From contig NZ_JARKMY010000001.1 of assembly GCF_029360725.1 (NCBI RefSeq), forward strand, positions 248,001-312,000: a stretch of 64,000 bases of DNA, in the 5' to 3' direction. The translations under genes and the position numbers were made by a program. Shown here in pieces: positions 17,025 to 25,080 of the stretch (its first letter is position 1; every line of letters begins with the position of its first letter). Source of the DNA: Chryseolinea sp. H1M3-3. Its GTDB lineage: Bacteria; Bacteroidota; Bacteroidia; Cytophagales; Cyclobacteriaceae. The notes under the pieces were generated by a model that saw nothing but the letters and a program-made list of their open reading frames with translations, made no database searches and was not told the DNA's origin.

Positions 17025-17858
17025 TTATCCGATGGATACCCGTTTAAATTCAGCTACTGTTAATCCTTTGGACACACTATCCAGGTATTGGGCCACAGTC
17101 TTAGAGTTGTCTTTCACAAAGGCCTGGTGCAATAAGGTACTATCCTTAAAGAATTTATTCAGCTTACCTTGTGCGATCTTTTCAACCATATTTTCAGGTT
17201 TGCCTTCAGCAAGAATCTGAGCTTTCGCAATTTCAAGTTCTTTCTCGATCAATGATTTGTCGACAGATTTTTCGTCTACAGCAACCGGGTTCATTGCGGC
17301 AATTTGCATCCCTACGTCTTTTCCAGCTTCTGTTACATCCTTTCCATTGATGCCCTTCAAAGAAACCAATACACCGAGTTTGGAACCAGCGTGAATGTAA
17401 GGAACTACGGTTTCACCTTTCATGTGAATGTACTCACTCACTTCGATTTTTTCGCCGATTTTACCTACCAGCTCAACGATTTTATCATTTAATGTAAGCG
17501 CACCAGCTTTAAGATTTAATAAGCCTTCTTTGTCGGCCGGCTTGCTATTAAAAGCAGTATCGGCAATTAGTTTTCCTAAAGCTTGAAACTCTTCATTTTT
17601 AGCAACAAAATCTGTCTCGCAATTAAGCGCAATCAGAACAGCTTCTTTTTTATCATCACTTACCTTAATGAAAACAGAACCCTCTTTTGCATCACGGTCA
17701 GAACGAGATGCAGATACTTTCTGTCCTTTTTTTCTTAAGATTTCGATGGCTTTTTCAAAATCTCCACCTGCTTCGGTAAGGGCTTTTTTACAATCCATCA
17801 TACCGGCACCAGTCATTTGGCGGAGCTTGTTTACATCTTGCGCTGATATAGCTGACAT
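17025..17858 (-). CDS. tsf: Translation elongation factor Ts
   Basis: Nucleotide exchange factor for EF-Tu. 277 residues, the usual length in this phylum. It begins with the UBA-like domain VNKLRQMTGAGMMDCKKALTEA, followed by the core contact NCETDFVAKNEEF near residue 80 and the C-terminal module. Last gene of the L13-S9-S2-Ts operon; a stem-loop in the 107-bp gap after rpsB may tune its level. Confidence 0.97.
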   Translation of the reverse strand: MSAISAQDVNKLRQMTGAGMMDCKKALTEAGGDFEKAIEILRKKGQKVSASRSDRDAKEGSVFIKVSDDKKEAVLIALNCETDFVAKNEEFQALGKLIADTAFNSKPADKEGLLNLKAGALTLNDKIVELVGKIGEKIEVSEYIHMKGETVVPYIHAGSKLGVLVSLKGINGKDVTEAGKDVGMQIAAMNPVAVDEKSVDKSLIEKELEIAKAQILAEGKPENMVEKIAQGKLNKFFKDSTLLHQAFVKDNSKTVAQYLDSVSKGLTVAEFKRVSIG

Positions 17859-17902
17859 ATTATATAGTGATTTTAATTTTTATGATTTGGCCTAAAATAA
17901 AC

Positions 17903-17939
17903 CGTCCCACCGGCTTAATTGTTTGCAAGCGGCAGGACG
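17903..17939 (-). other. Stem-loop between rpsB and tsf
   Basis: CGTCC (17903-17907) pairs with GGACG (17935-17939), with an inner pairing of CC-GCTT against AAGC-GG around a loop of about ten bases. It lies in the rpsB-tsf gap and has only a weak T-run after it, so partial termination or mRNA processing is plausible. In E. coli a hairpin at the same place is known to attenuate tsf. Confidence 0.5.
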
Positions 17940-17965
17940 ACTAAAAACTTCTATGTTTTAAATAT

Positions 17966-18736
17966 CTACTTCGTTTCTTCTACCGGCTCGTCTACTCGTC
18001 TTTTTTCGTCTTCATCCTTTTTATGGGCGGCATCTTCCTTGTCTTTCTTGCGCTCCATCAACGACTCTTCAATTACTTTACCGATGTGCTTGGTAAGGAT
18101 GGAGATTGACTTAAAGGCATCGTCATTTGCAGGAATTGGGAAATCTACTCCAGAAGGATCAGAATTTGTATCAACCAATGCAAAAACAGGGATGTTCAAT
18201 TTTTGTGCTTCAGTAACCGCGATATGCTCACGTTTCACATCAATAACAAAAAGTGCTGCTGGAAGCCTATTCAAGTCGGCAATACCTCCTAATAATTTTT
18301 CAAGTTTCGCCTTCTCGCGTGTAATCATTAATCTTTCGCGCTTTGCAAGGTTGGTGAAAGCTTCGTCCTTCATCAACTTTTCAATCTGCGCAAGTTTTTT
18401 CAATGATTTTCTGATCGTTGCAAAATTGGTTAGCATACCACCAAGCCAGCGCTCAGTTACAAAAGGCATGTTCAATCGTTTCGCTTCATCCGTAACAATA
18501 TCCTTTGCTTGTTTTTTAGTAGCAACAAACATGATTTTGCGTCCGGAACGAACAATATTTTTTAAGGCAAAAATAGCTTCGTCCAATTGTGACAAAGTTT
18601 TGTTCAGGTCAATAATATGGATGCCATTATTTTCCATGAAGATGTACTCAGCCATCTTCGGATTCCATTTACGGGTAAGGTGACCAAAGTGAACACCTGC
18701 ATCCAATAATTCCTGATATGTTAATTTTTCAGCCAT
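17966..18736 (-). CDS. rpsB: 30S ribosomal protein S2
   Basis: 256 residues from ATG 18736 (MAEKLTYQELLDAGVHFGHLTRKWNPKM). Landmarks: GIHIIDLNKTL, FVATKKQAKDIV, ERWLGGMLTN, and VDTNSDPSGVDFPIPANDDA. A longer frame reaching to 18832 runs into rpsI and has no S2 homology. The C-terminal 25 residues are an acidic/basic tail (KKDEDEKRRVDEPVEE). It lies 19 bp after rpsI. Confidence 0.97.
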   Translation of the reverse strand: MAEKLTYQELLDAGVHFGHLTRKWNPKMAEYIFMENNGIHIIDLNKTLSQLDEAIFALKNIVRSGRKIMFVATKKQAKDIVTDEAKRLNMPFVTERWLGGMLTNFATIRKSLKKLAQIEKLMKDEAFTNLAKRERLMITREKAKLEKLLGGIADLNRLPAALFVIDVKREHIAVTEAQKLNIPVFALVDTNSDPSGVDFPIPANDDAFKSISILTKHIGKVIEESLMERKKDKEDAAHKKDEDEKRRVDEPVEETK

Positions 18737-18755
18737 TCTGTTTTTACGTATTGTT

Positions 18756-19142
18756 CTATCGCTTGCTAAACTGGAATTTCCTTCTTGCCTTTCTACGGCC
18801 TGGTTTCTTACGCTCCACCATTCTTGAGTCACGGGTCATGAAGCCCTCTTTCCTCAGGGTTGGTTTATTTTCGGCGCTAATTTCAACCAATGCGCGGGCA
18901 ATACCTAAACGCACTGCCTCAGCTTGTCCTGTTACACCACCACCTTCAACGTTAACAGTTACGTCATAACTGCCTTCTAACTTAAGAGCAGCTAACGCTT
19001 GTTTCGCAAGTGTTTGATGAATCTCCGAAATAAAATATTCTTTTAAATCGCGATCATTTACTAAAATATCTCCTTTACCCGGCTTTACATACACCCGGGC
19101 AATGGATGTTTTTCGTCTACCGATGGTGCTTGTAATCTGCAT
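18756..19142 (-). CDS. rpsI: 30S ribosomal protein S9
   Basis: 128 residues. Starts with IGRRKTSIARVYVKPGKGDI and ends with the basic tail ERKKPGRRKARRKFQFSKR, whose terminal Lys-Arg reaches toward the P-site tRNA. GGGVTGQAEAVRLGIARALVE is the core signature. It follows rplM after 3 bp, the universal L13-S9 pairing. Confidence 0.97.
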   Translation of the reverse strand: MQITSTIGRRKTSIARVYVKPGKGDILVNDRDLKEYFISEIHQTLAKQALAALKLEGSYDVTVNVEGGGVTGQAEAVRLGIARALVEISAENKPTLRKEGFMTRDSRMVERKKPGRRKARRKFQFSKR

Positions 19143-19145
19143 GTA

Positions 19146-19589
19146 TTAGAACTTTAATTCTTTAGGTTGTTGTGCTGTGTGAGGATGTTCTGCGCCGGTG
19201 TAAACGTGTAAGCTTCTGTAAAGCTCACTTCCCAATCTGTTTTTGGGTAGCATTCCACGAACAGCATGTTCAATTAAACGCTCAGGGTGTTTTGAACGAA
19301 TTAATGTAGGAGTATGCTCGCGTTGACCGCCTGGATAGCCTGAATGGGTAAAAATAACCCGGTCGGTCCATTTTTTACCTGTCATTCTTACTTTCTCTGC
19401 ATTGATAACAATAACATTATCACCGCAATCGACATGCGGGCTATAGCTTGTTTTGTGTTTTCCACGCAAAATACGCGCTATTTCGCTCGCAACGCGGCCT
19501 AATACTTGTGAATTTGCATCCACCACAAACCAGCCTTTCTCCACTGTGGCTTTATTGGCGTAGCTTGTTTTGTAGCTATTGTGATCCAT
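19146..19589 (-). CDS. rplM: 50S ribosomal protein L13
   Basis: 147 residues, first gene of the operon. Motifs WFVVDANSQVLGRVASEIA near residue 20, NAEKVRMTGKKWTDRVIFTHSGYPGG and the AVRGMLPKNRLG signature. A strong promoter match sits 42 bp upstream, and a short hairpin (CCCTT-TTTG-AAGGG) lies in the leader near 19612-19626, which could be a control element. Confidence 0.97.
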   Translation of the reverse strand: MDHNSYKTSYANKATVEKGWFVVDANSQVLGRVASEIARILRGKHKTSYSPHVDCGDNVIVINAEKVRMTGKKWTDRVIFTHSGYPGGQREHTPTLIRSKHPERLIEHAVRGMLPKNRLGSELYRSLHVYTGAEHPHTAQQPKELKF

Positions 19590-19630
19590 TTTTTATCAAT
19601 TAAATACAGTACCCCCTTCAAAAAGGGACA

Positions 19631-19661
19631 CAAAGGTAATTTGCTGTTCCGGGAAATGCAA
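19631..19661 (-). promoter_or_regulatory. Predicted promoter of the L13 operon
   Basis: Minus strand TTG (19659-19661), 20 bp, TACCTTTG (19631-19638), an exact fit to TTG-N17-23-TAnnTTTG. It would start transcription just ahead of the leader hairpin at about 19612-19626. Confidence 0.62.
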
Positions 19662-19809
19662 GCTGCTTTAACAAATTTGAGAATTTAAGTATTGAACAGT
19701 CTCCAGGCGAAAGACAAATATACAAAATCGCCAAAACTATTGATTCCGGCTCTCATGATTCATTCTACCCATTTTCCCCACTCACGGCACAGCTTATAAA
19801 AGCAGTCCC

Positions 19810-20529
19810 TCATTCGTTCATATCTAATTGCTTAATTAGTACCTGAAAATCTTTTGGATAGGGTGCTTCAATTGTCTTGGTGGTGCCTGCCAAGTCGCTA
19901 AATTCTAGCGAAAACGCATGCAATGCCATTCTTTTCATGACAGGTTGCTCTTCCGTATCTTTCTTCAGGTTAAAGTTTCTTTTGACCTGTGAAAGGAAAA
20001 ACGGCTTTCCACCATACAGTTCATCTCCTGTAATAGGTGCTCCTAAATAAGAAAGGTGGAGTCGGATTTGATGCATCCTTCCCGTTATGGGTCTGCACGA
20101 CAGTAGCGTATGATGACGGTAAGACTTAATAGAGGTAAAGTATGTAACGGCAGGCCTACCCTCGCGCTTACTGATTTTTGCGATGCCATCGTCTTGCTTC
20201 AGTATCGGCTGATCAACCATAGTATCATTGAATTGATGTATCTCGTCAACCACGGCATGATACAATTTTGTCACTTGGCGTTTTTCAAATTGAATACTCA
20301 GGTGACGATAAGCTTCCGGATTTTTGGCAATCGCTAAAACACCTGACGTATCTTTGTCTAACCGATGACATACCTGCGCATCTGCACAATACGTTCTGGC
20401 TAGGCGCAAAAGGTTTACCTTTTCATTTCGATCCTCCAGCGTTGATAAAAAGGGAGGTTTGTTTACGAGAATATAATTATCATCCTCGAAGAGAATGATG
20501 TCAGCAAAATTTATTTTAAAATGTTTCAA
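19810..20529 (-). CDS. RluA-family rRNA/tRNA pseudouridine synthase
   Basis: 239 residues. Converts specific uridines in RNA to pseudouridine. The catalytic motif VCHRLDKDTSGVLAIAKN near residue 55 contains the nucleophilic Asp; YLVNKPP-like (YILVNKPPFLSTLED) and GRMHQIRLHLSYLGAPITGDELYG are standard. It has no S4 domain, unlike RluC/RluD, so it is closer to the short RluA/TruC types. The target site cannot be told. Its ATG overlaps the stop of the histidine kinase gene (4 bp), an unrelated but coupled neighbour. Confidence 0.92.
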   Translation of the reverse strand: MKHFKINFADIILFEDDNYILVNKPPFLSTLEDRNEKVNLLRLARTYCADAQVCHRLDKDTSGVLAIAKNPEAYRHLSIQFEKRQVTKLYHAVVDEIHQFNDTMVDQPILKQDDGIAKISKREGRPAVTYFTSIKSYRHHTLLSCRPITGRMHQIRLHLSYLGAPITGDELYGGKPFFLSQVKRNFNLKKDTEEQPVMKRMALHAFSLEFSDLAGTTKTIEAPYPKDFQVLIKQLDMNE

Positions 20530-21599
20530 TTTTTTTCCGTCTTAATGGTGTCTGGCGAATCGCTCATTTCCGGTTTCACACGTGGCAATCTAAAACTAAA
20601 AGTTGAACCTTTCCCAGGAAGGCTTTCTACATCAGCCTTTGTATTGTGCCCTTCCAATATATGTTTAACGATGGCCAGCCCCAGGCCAGTTCCACCTTTT
20701 TCACGACTTCGGCTTTTATCCACCCGGTAAAAGCGTTCGAAAATTCTCGATTGCTGATCGTAGGGAATACCTTCTCCAAAGTCCTTCACTGAAGTGGTTA
20801 CGTATTTTTTACTGATATCAAAAGATACAATTACTTCGGAGCCATCTTCGGAATGCTTAATAGCATTCGAAATAAGATTTGTCATCACCTGGCTTATCCT
20901 TTGCCAGTCTGCCCATGCGCTAACGTTTTGTGAGGAACGCTCTATGCGAAGCGACACATCTTTTTTGTCGGCCTTATCTTCAAATTGTTCGAATACCTCC
21001 TCCGTTAACTTATTCAAATCAATATTTTCGAAGTGCATTTTAATCTGGCCCGTTTCAATTTGTGATAACGTAAGAAGATCCTGAACAAGGACATCCAGTC
21101 CATCCAGGCTCTTTGCCGCTTTCTTTAAAAATTTTATGCGTACGGTTTTATCATTCACGGCGCCATCTAGCAAAGTATGCACAAACCCTTGCGCTGCAAA
21201 AATTGGTGTTTTCAGTTCGTGTGAAACATCGGCAATAAATTCGCGCCGAAACGCTTCCATTTTTTTTAATTCGTCAATTTCTTTCTGCTTAAGATCTGCA
21301 AAAGAATATATTTCGTCGTTGATAGTTTTTAGCGGATTGAGTGCCGGCTTTTGCTTGTCGAGATTAGCAAGTTCCTTCTTCTTCAGCTTATTTACCAGCT
21401 TATGAATCTTATTGATTTCGCGGAAAATCAAAAATTCAAGCACAACAAAGATGAGTAAATAAGAAATTGAAAAGCTTATAAAAAAAGCAACGGTTAATGC
21501 GCTTAAGTCAACACTTTTGACAAGTGATAAAAATAAAGAAGTAATAAGTGCAATGCAGACTGCAAGCAAAAGCGCTAATCCGCGTGAACTATAAACCAT
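20526..21599 (-). CDS. PhoR-like sensor histidine kinase
   Basis: 357 residues. Two N-terminal transmembrane helices (about 7-27 and 33-59) are separated by only a few residues, so there is almost no periplasmic sensor. Next come a helical linker, HisKA with FIADVSHELKTPIF (His127), and the HATPase with NLISNAIKHSEDG, DFGEGIP and GGTGLGLAIVKHI. There is no PAS domain. It is 97 bp downstream of its probable partner regulator. The layout resembles PhoR/ResE-type kinases that sense through the membrane or a partner protein; phosphate sensing is not shown. Confidence 0.92.
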   Translation of the reverse strand: MVYSSRGLALLLAVCIALITSLFLSLVKSVDLSALTVAFFISFSISYLLIFVVLEFLIFREINKIHKLVNKLKKKELANLDKQKPALNPLKTINDEIYSFADLKQKEIDELKKMEAFRREFIADVSHELKTPIFAAQGFVHTLLDGAVNDKTVRIKFLKKAAKSLDGLDVLVQDLLTLSQIETGQIKMHFENIDLNKLTEEVFEQFEDKADKKDVSLRIERSSQNVSAWADWQRISQVMTNLISNAIKHSEDGSEVIVSFDISKKYVTTSVKDFGEGIPYDQQSRIFERFYRVDKSRSREKGGTGLGLAIVKHILEGHNTKADVESLPGKGSTFSFRLPRVKPEMSDSPDTIKTEKN

Positions 21600-21696
21600 G
21601 CCGGAAAGATAGTTATCCGTTGTGAGTTAACCGTCATCAGAACAGACTTGACGTCGATTTGACGTAAAAAATGAACGATAAATTCAAGCCACAAGC

Positions 21697-22383
21697 TTAC
21701 TGCGTAAATTTGTACCCAACGCCTTTTACAGTTGTTATATAATCTTCTCCAATCTTCTCTCTGACTTTTCGAATATGCACATCAACCGTGCGCGCTAATA
21801 CATACACGTCGGTACCCCAAATATTTTGAAGAAGGTCCTCGCGGCTAAATACCTTATTTGGATTTTGCGCTAGAAAATAAAGCAATTCAAATTCCTTCTT
21901 GGGAAGATTTATTTCTTTGCCCTTTACAGAAATCGTATAGCTCGTTCTGTCGATGGTAAGGTCTCCAATGGTAATGATGTTGGATGGTGACGTCTTCTTT
22001 GAATCTCGCCTGAACAGCGCACTGATTCGACTCATTAAAGCCCGTGGTTTAATGGGTTTCGTGATATAATCATCGGCACCAATATCAAAGGCAGCCACTT
22101 CGGAGTATTCTTCCGATCTGGCGGTAAGAAAAACAACAAACATCTTTTGCAATTCAGGTAAATCACGCAGTTGCCTGCAGGTTTCTACCCCATCCATTTT
22201 TGGCATCATGATATCCAACAGCACGAGATCAGGTATAAATCTCTTTGCAATGTCTACGGCCTTTGCACCATCCAGCGCAGTCTTTACTTCGTAGCCGTTT
22301 TTTTCAAGATTGTATTTAAGAAGTTCGAGGATTGGCTCTTCATCGTCAACGACAAGCACTTTGTGCATTGGCTTGTTACCCAT
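21697..22383 (-). CDS. PhoB/OmpR-family response regulator
   Basis: 228 residues. The receiver domain (VLVVDDEEP; phospho-acceptor Asp57 in LVLLDIMMPKMDG; conserved Thr in FLTARSEE; Lys in DDYITKPIKP) is joined to a winged-helix domain (INLPKKEFELLYFLAQN, VDVHIRKVREKIG, TVKGVGYKF). It probably pairs with the downstream kinase. Members of this family bind tandem 7-bp sites with 4-bp spacers; exactly such an array lies upstream (22487-22540), which suggests self-regulation. An internal Met (residue 6) may be the real start. Confidence 0.94.
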   Translation of the reverse strand: MGNKPMHKVLVVDDEEPILELLKYNLEKNGYEVKTALDGAKAVDIAKRFIPDLVLLDIMMPKMDGVETCRQLRDLPELQKMFVVFLTARSEEYSEVAAFDIGADDYITKPIKPRALMSRISALFRRDSKKTSPSNIITIGDLTIDRTSYTISVKGKEINLPKKEFELLYFLAQNPNKVFSREDLLQNIWGTDVYVLARTVDVHIRKVREKIGEDYITTVKGVGYKFTQ

Positions 22384-22399
22384 AGTTTAATTCTTTACA

Positions 22400-22407
22400 C
22401 AAAAATA
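22400..22407 (-). promoter_or_regulatory. Possible -7 element of the response regulator gene
   Basis: TATTTTTG on the minus strand matches TAnnTTTG, 17 bp upstream of the start. No TTG is found at the normal distance upstream, as might be expected of an activator-dependent promoter. Confidence 0.4.
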
Positions 22408-22486
22408 CGCCGGAATTGAGGGTTTTAAAAATGGACAACGCTTTATTAACAATTCCTTAATGACCCGGAAAATGGACTCATCCTTT

Positions 22487-22540
22487 CTCCATGTTAGCTC
22501 CATGATAGCTCCATGTTAGCTCCATGGTGTCCATGCTAAG
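22487..22540 (-). repeat. 11-bp tandem repeat (CATGGAG + 4 bp), candidate operator
   Basis: On the minus strand, four perfect CATGGAG heptamers are separated by CTAA, CTAT and CTAA, preceded by a fifth degenerate copy CATGGAC two bases away. The 7+4 pattern at 11-bp period is the binding-site geometry of PhoB/OmpR-type regulators. It lies between the aminopeptidase stop and the regulator gene, about 105-155 bp ahead of the latter. Regulatory use is inferred. Confidence 0.7.
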
Positions 22541-22559
22541 CCCAATTCAAGCTTTTTGC

Positions 22560-23609
22560 TTAAAGAAAGGGATACTTTTTACTCATATAGCTTATATAGC
22601 CCCTGAGATCGCTTCCAAACCTCATTTTCCATTCTTCTCCGAATACAGTCTGTTTAGCCTGATATTGACGATAACTCAAAAAATAAGCATTGTTTGGGAG
22701 GTGTTTTTTAAATCTGGATGAGGGATGCCGGGTTAACGCCAGCGATAAGGTGTCTGTTGCCTCCACAATGTTACGAATCAGCTTTTCCTTCAACGTCTTT
22801 TTATAAGGCAACGGGTCGGTCTCTTTCATTTCATTATATAGACTGTCTAACAGTTTTGCACCCCGTAACATGTGGTTAACATACTTTAGGTAATCTTCGT
22901 CTTCTTTCAGATAGGTGGTGTATTCCTCAGAGTCGGCGCCGTATTTATAGATCAGAAATTGTTCGGCACCGCGATCACCAATAAACGTAGCAAGGTTTTC
23001 ATTGAGCTCAACACTGTCTTTAACGAAAATGGTTGCATGAGACATTTCATGAATAATTAAGTTGGCCAGATCTCCTTCACTTCTCATGAGCATTTTGCTG
23101 AGAATAGGATCGGTAAACCAACCAAGGGTTGACCATCCGCCGGGATTTCGAATCATTGCATCCCACCCTTCGTTCTCCAACTCCTGCTTTAATTTTTCTG
23201 CCCGCTCCTTTTTGAAAAAACCTTTATAAGGAACAGATCCAACAATAGGAAATTCCCACAGCTTTGATTCCAGTTTGAATGGCTGACTCGCCAATACTAC
23301 CCACATCACTTCCTTACCTTGTTGATCGTACAGTGTTTTATAATTTTCGGTATCCTTTAAACCTAATGAATCAATTGCGTACTTCCGGATTTCCGTGATC
23401 AGTTCAAGTCTTGATTTCAATGAGTCGGGGAAAGATGGGTCTCGCAAGTATTCCTCCACAGGCCTGGCGTTCCAGATGATATTCAGTTGACCATAACCCT
23501 GCTGGAAACCATAGATGATCAATTCCCAATAGATAAGACCCACTATAAGCAAAGCCGTTAATAAGGCTATTGATAGCCGTTTGATTACACGCCTGATACC
23601 CATCTTCAT
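22560..23609 (-). CDS. Putative membrane-anchored aminopeptidase (PF10023 family)
   Basis: 349 residues. One N-terminal membrane helix (about 11-32), then a periplasmic domain with YGFQQGYGQLNIIWNARPV, PYKGFF, GWSTLGWFTDPILSKML and the zinc-protease motif HEMSH (His187, Glu188, His191) followed by NENLATFIGD, where Glu204 is the likely third ligand. These define the predicted aminopeptidase family formerly DUF2265. No substrate is known. It is transcribed toward the two-component genes, with the 11-bp repeat between them. Confidence 0.85.
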   Translation of the reverse strand: MKMGIRRVIKRLSIALLTALLIVGLIYWELIIYGFQQGYGQLNIIWNARPVEEYLRDPSFPDSLKSRLELITEIRKYAIDSLGLKDTENYKTLYDQQGKEVMWVVLASQPFKLESKLWEFPIVGSVPYKGFFKKERAEKLKQELENEGWDAMIRNPGGWSTLGWFTDPILSKMLMRSEGDLANLIIHEMSHATIFVKDSVELNENLATFIGDRGAEQFLIYKYGADSEEYTTYLKEDEDYLKYVNHMLRGAKLLDSLYNEMKETDPLPYKKTLKEKLIRNIVEATDTLSLALTRHPSSRFKKHLPNNAYFLSYRQYQAKQTVFGEEWKMRFGSDLRGYISYMSKKYPFL

Positions 23610-23993
23610 ATTTTCAGAAACGAAATTCTATTGCATTAAACATTTCTTGAGGTGATGTCATAACTGCACATTCCATGTACGCGAAGGTTAGTTTAAAAAT
23701 AGTTTCTACGTGAAAAATTCTGTGACACTCGTTGTCATACTCATTTCGAGGGGTGCCAACTACTTGAATGCAATTTATTTAGACAAGTGATGCTAAAGCA
23801 ATAAAGCAATAAAATTGATTTTTTGTCAGGATTATCTTACAACAACACATTTTAAAATTACTAGTGAAGTATTAATTTCAACCTCACAAACCGTTGACAG
23901 TTAGCAGTAGGTATAAAAAATTTTAGCGGATTCATCCTACCACTTTTCCTATCAAACGGTTTTTAACGAGTAACAAAAAAAACGAAAACACAT
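23610..23993. other. 384-bp gap before recA
   Basis: AT-rich, no coding frame that I can support on either strand. It must hold the divergent promoters of recA and the aminopeptidase, but I find no clear TTG-N-TAnnTTTG match. Small features are a TGACA-CTCGT-TGTCA inverted repeat (23723-23737) and a duplicated AAAGCAAT near 23790-23810. No recognisable SOS box. Confidence 0.5.
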
Positions 23994-25022
23994 ATGAGCG
24001 ATGCTAAAGAAAAACTCAAGGCACTTCAACTAACCCTTGATAAACTCGAAAAGACTTACGGAAAGGGAACCGTAATGAAACTCAGCGATGAAAAAGTAAT
24101 GGATGTACCTGCAATTTCAACAGGGTCATTAGGACTTGATCTGGCGTTGGGTATCGGAGGAATCCCCCGTGGAAGAGTAACCGAAATATACGGCCCTGAG
24201 TCTTCCGGAAAAACCACTTTAACCATGCATTGCATTGCCGAAGCTCAAAAGAAAGGTGGCCTTGCGGCTTTCATCGATGCCGAACATGCTTTTGACAAAT
24301 TATACGCTGAAAAACTTGGGATAGATACCGAAAACCTTTTGATTTCTCAGCCCGACAACGGAGAACAAGCTTTGGAAATTGCAGATCACCTCATTCGTTC
24401 GGGTGCTATTGACATCATTGTTATCGACTCCGTTGCTGCTTTGGTTCCAAAAAGCGAATTGGAAGGTGAAATGGGAGAAAGTAAAATGGGTCTTCAAGCA
24501 AGGCTCATGTCTCAGGCCCTGCGAAAACTTACAGGTACCATTAACAAGACTGGTTGTGCTTGTATATTCATCAATCAGCTCCGCGAAAAAATTGGTGTTA
24601 TGTTCGGAAACCCTGAAACCACTACAGGTGGTAATGCTTTGAAGTTTTATGCTTCAGTACGTTTGGACATAAGAAGAATTGGCCAAATCAAAGAAGCGGC
24701 CGATGATATTACGGGCAATCGCGTGAAAGTTAAAGTGGTGAAAAACAAAGTAGCACCTCCTTTCAAAGTTGTTGAATTCGATATCATGTATGGAAGAGGA
24801 ATTTCTAAAGCCGGAGAAATTATCGATTTAGGCGTTGAATTGAATGTGGTTCAAAAATCCGGATCATGGTTCTCCTATGGCGGAAACAAATTAGGCCAGG
24901 GTCGCGATGCTGTTAAACAACTGATCGAAGATAATCCTGAGCTGATGGAAGAACTGGAAAGAAAAATTAAAGAGAAAATTTCAACAGACGAAGCAAAAGC
25001 TGTTCTCGAAGAAAAAGCGTAG
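23994..25022 (+). CDS. recA: Recombinase RecA
   Basis: ATP-dependent strand-exchange protein and SOS co-protease. 342 residues. Walker [10 protein letters not shown] (about 70-78), Walker B region [14 protein letters not shown], loop L1 [22 protein letters not shown] (split motif), L2 [22 protein letters not shown] and the C-terminal acidic tail. Full length, no intein. It forms a single-gene unit closed by a strong terminator. Confidence 0.98.
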   Translation: MSDAKEKLKALQLTLDKLEKTYGKGTVMKLSDEKVMDVPAISTGSLGLDLALGIGGIPRGRVTEIYGPESSGKTTLTMHCIAEAQKKGGLAAFIDAEHAFDKLYAEKLGIDTENLLISQPDNGEQALEIADHLIRSGAIDIIVIDSVAALVPKSELEGEMGESKMGLQARLMSQALRKLTGTINKTGCACIFINQLREKIGVMFGNPETTTGGNALKFYASVRLDIRRIGQIKEAADDITGNRVKVKVVKNKVAPPFKVVEFDIMYGRGISKAGEIIDLGVELNVVQKSGSWFSYGGNKLGQGRDAVKQLIEDNPELMEELERKIKEKISTDEAKAVLEEKA

Positions 25023-25032
25023 TACTATGCAG

Positions 25033-25065
25033 ACTTTCCGGAAGTTTAAAAAGCTTCCGGAAAGT
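25033..25065. terminator. Bidirectional terminator between recA and ABC permease
   Basis: Perfect 12-bp stem ACTTTCCGGAAG (25033-25044) with CTTCCGGAAAGT (25054-25065), nine-base loop, followed by TTTTAATTATTT. It sits between the convergent recA and permease genes. Confidence 0.9.
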
Positions 25066-25080
25066 TTTAATTATTTCAAA

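Noticed and set aside
17919-18683. A 254-codon open frame on the plus strand opposite rpsB
   Set aside because: It is the antisense of a ribosomal protein gene, with low-complexity Ser/Phe-rich content from codon complement and no homology.
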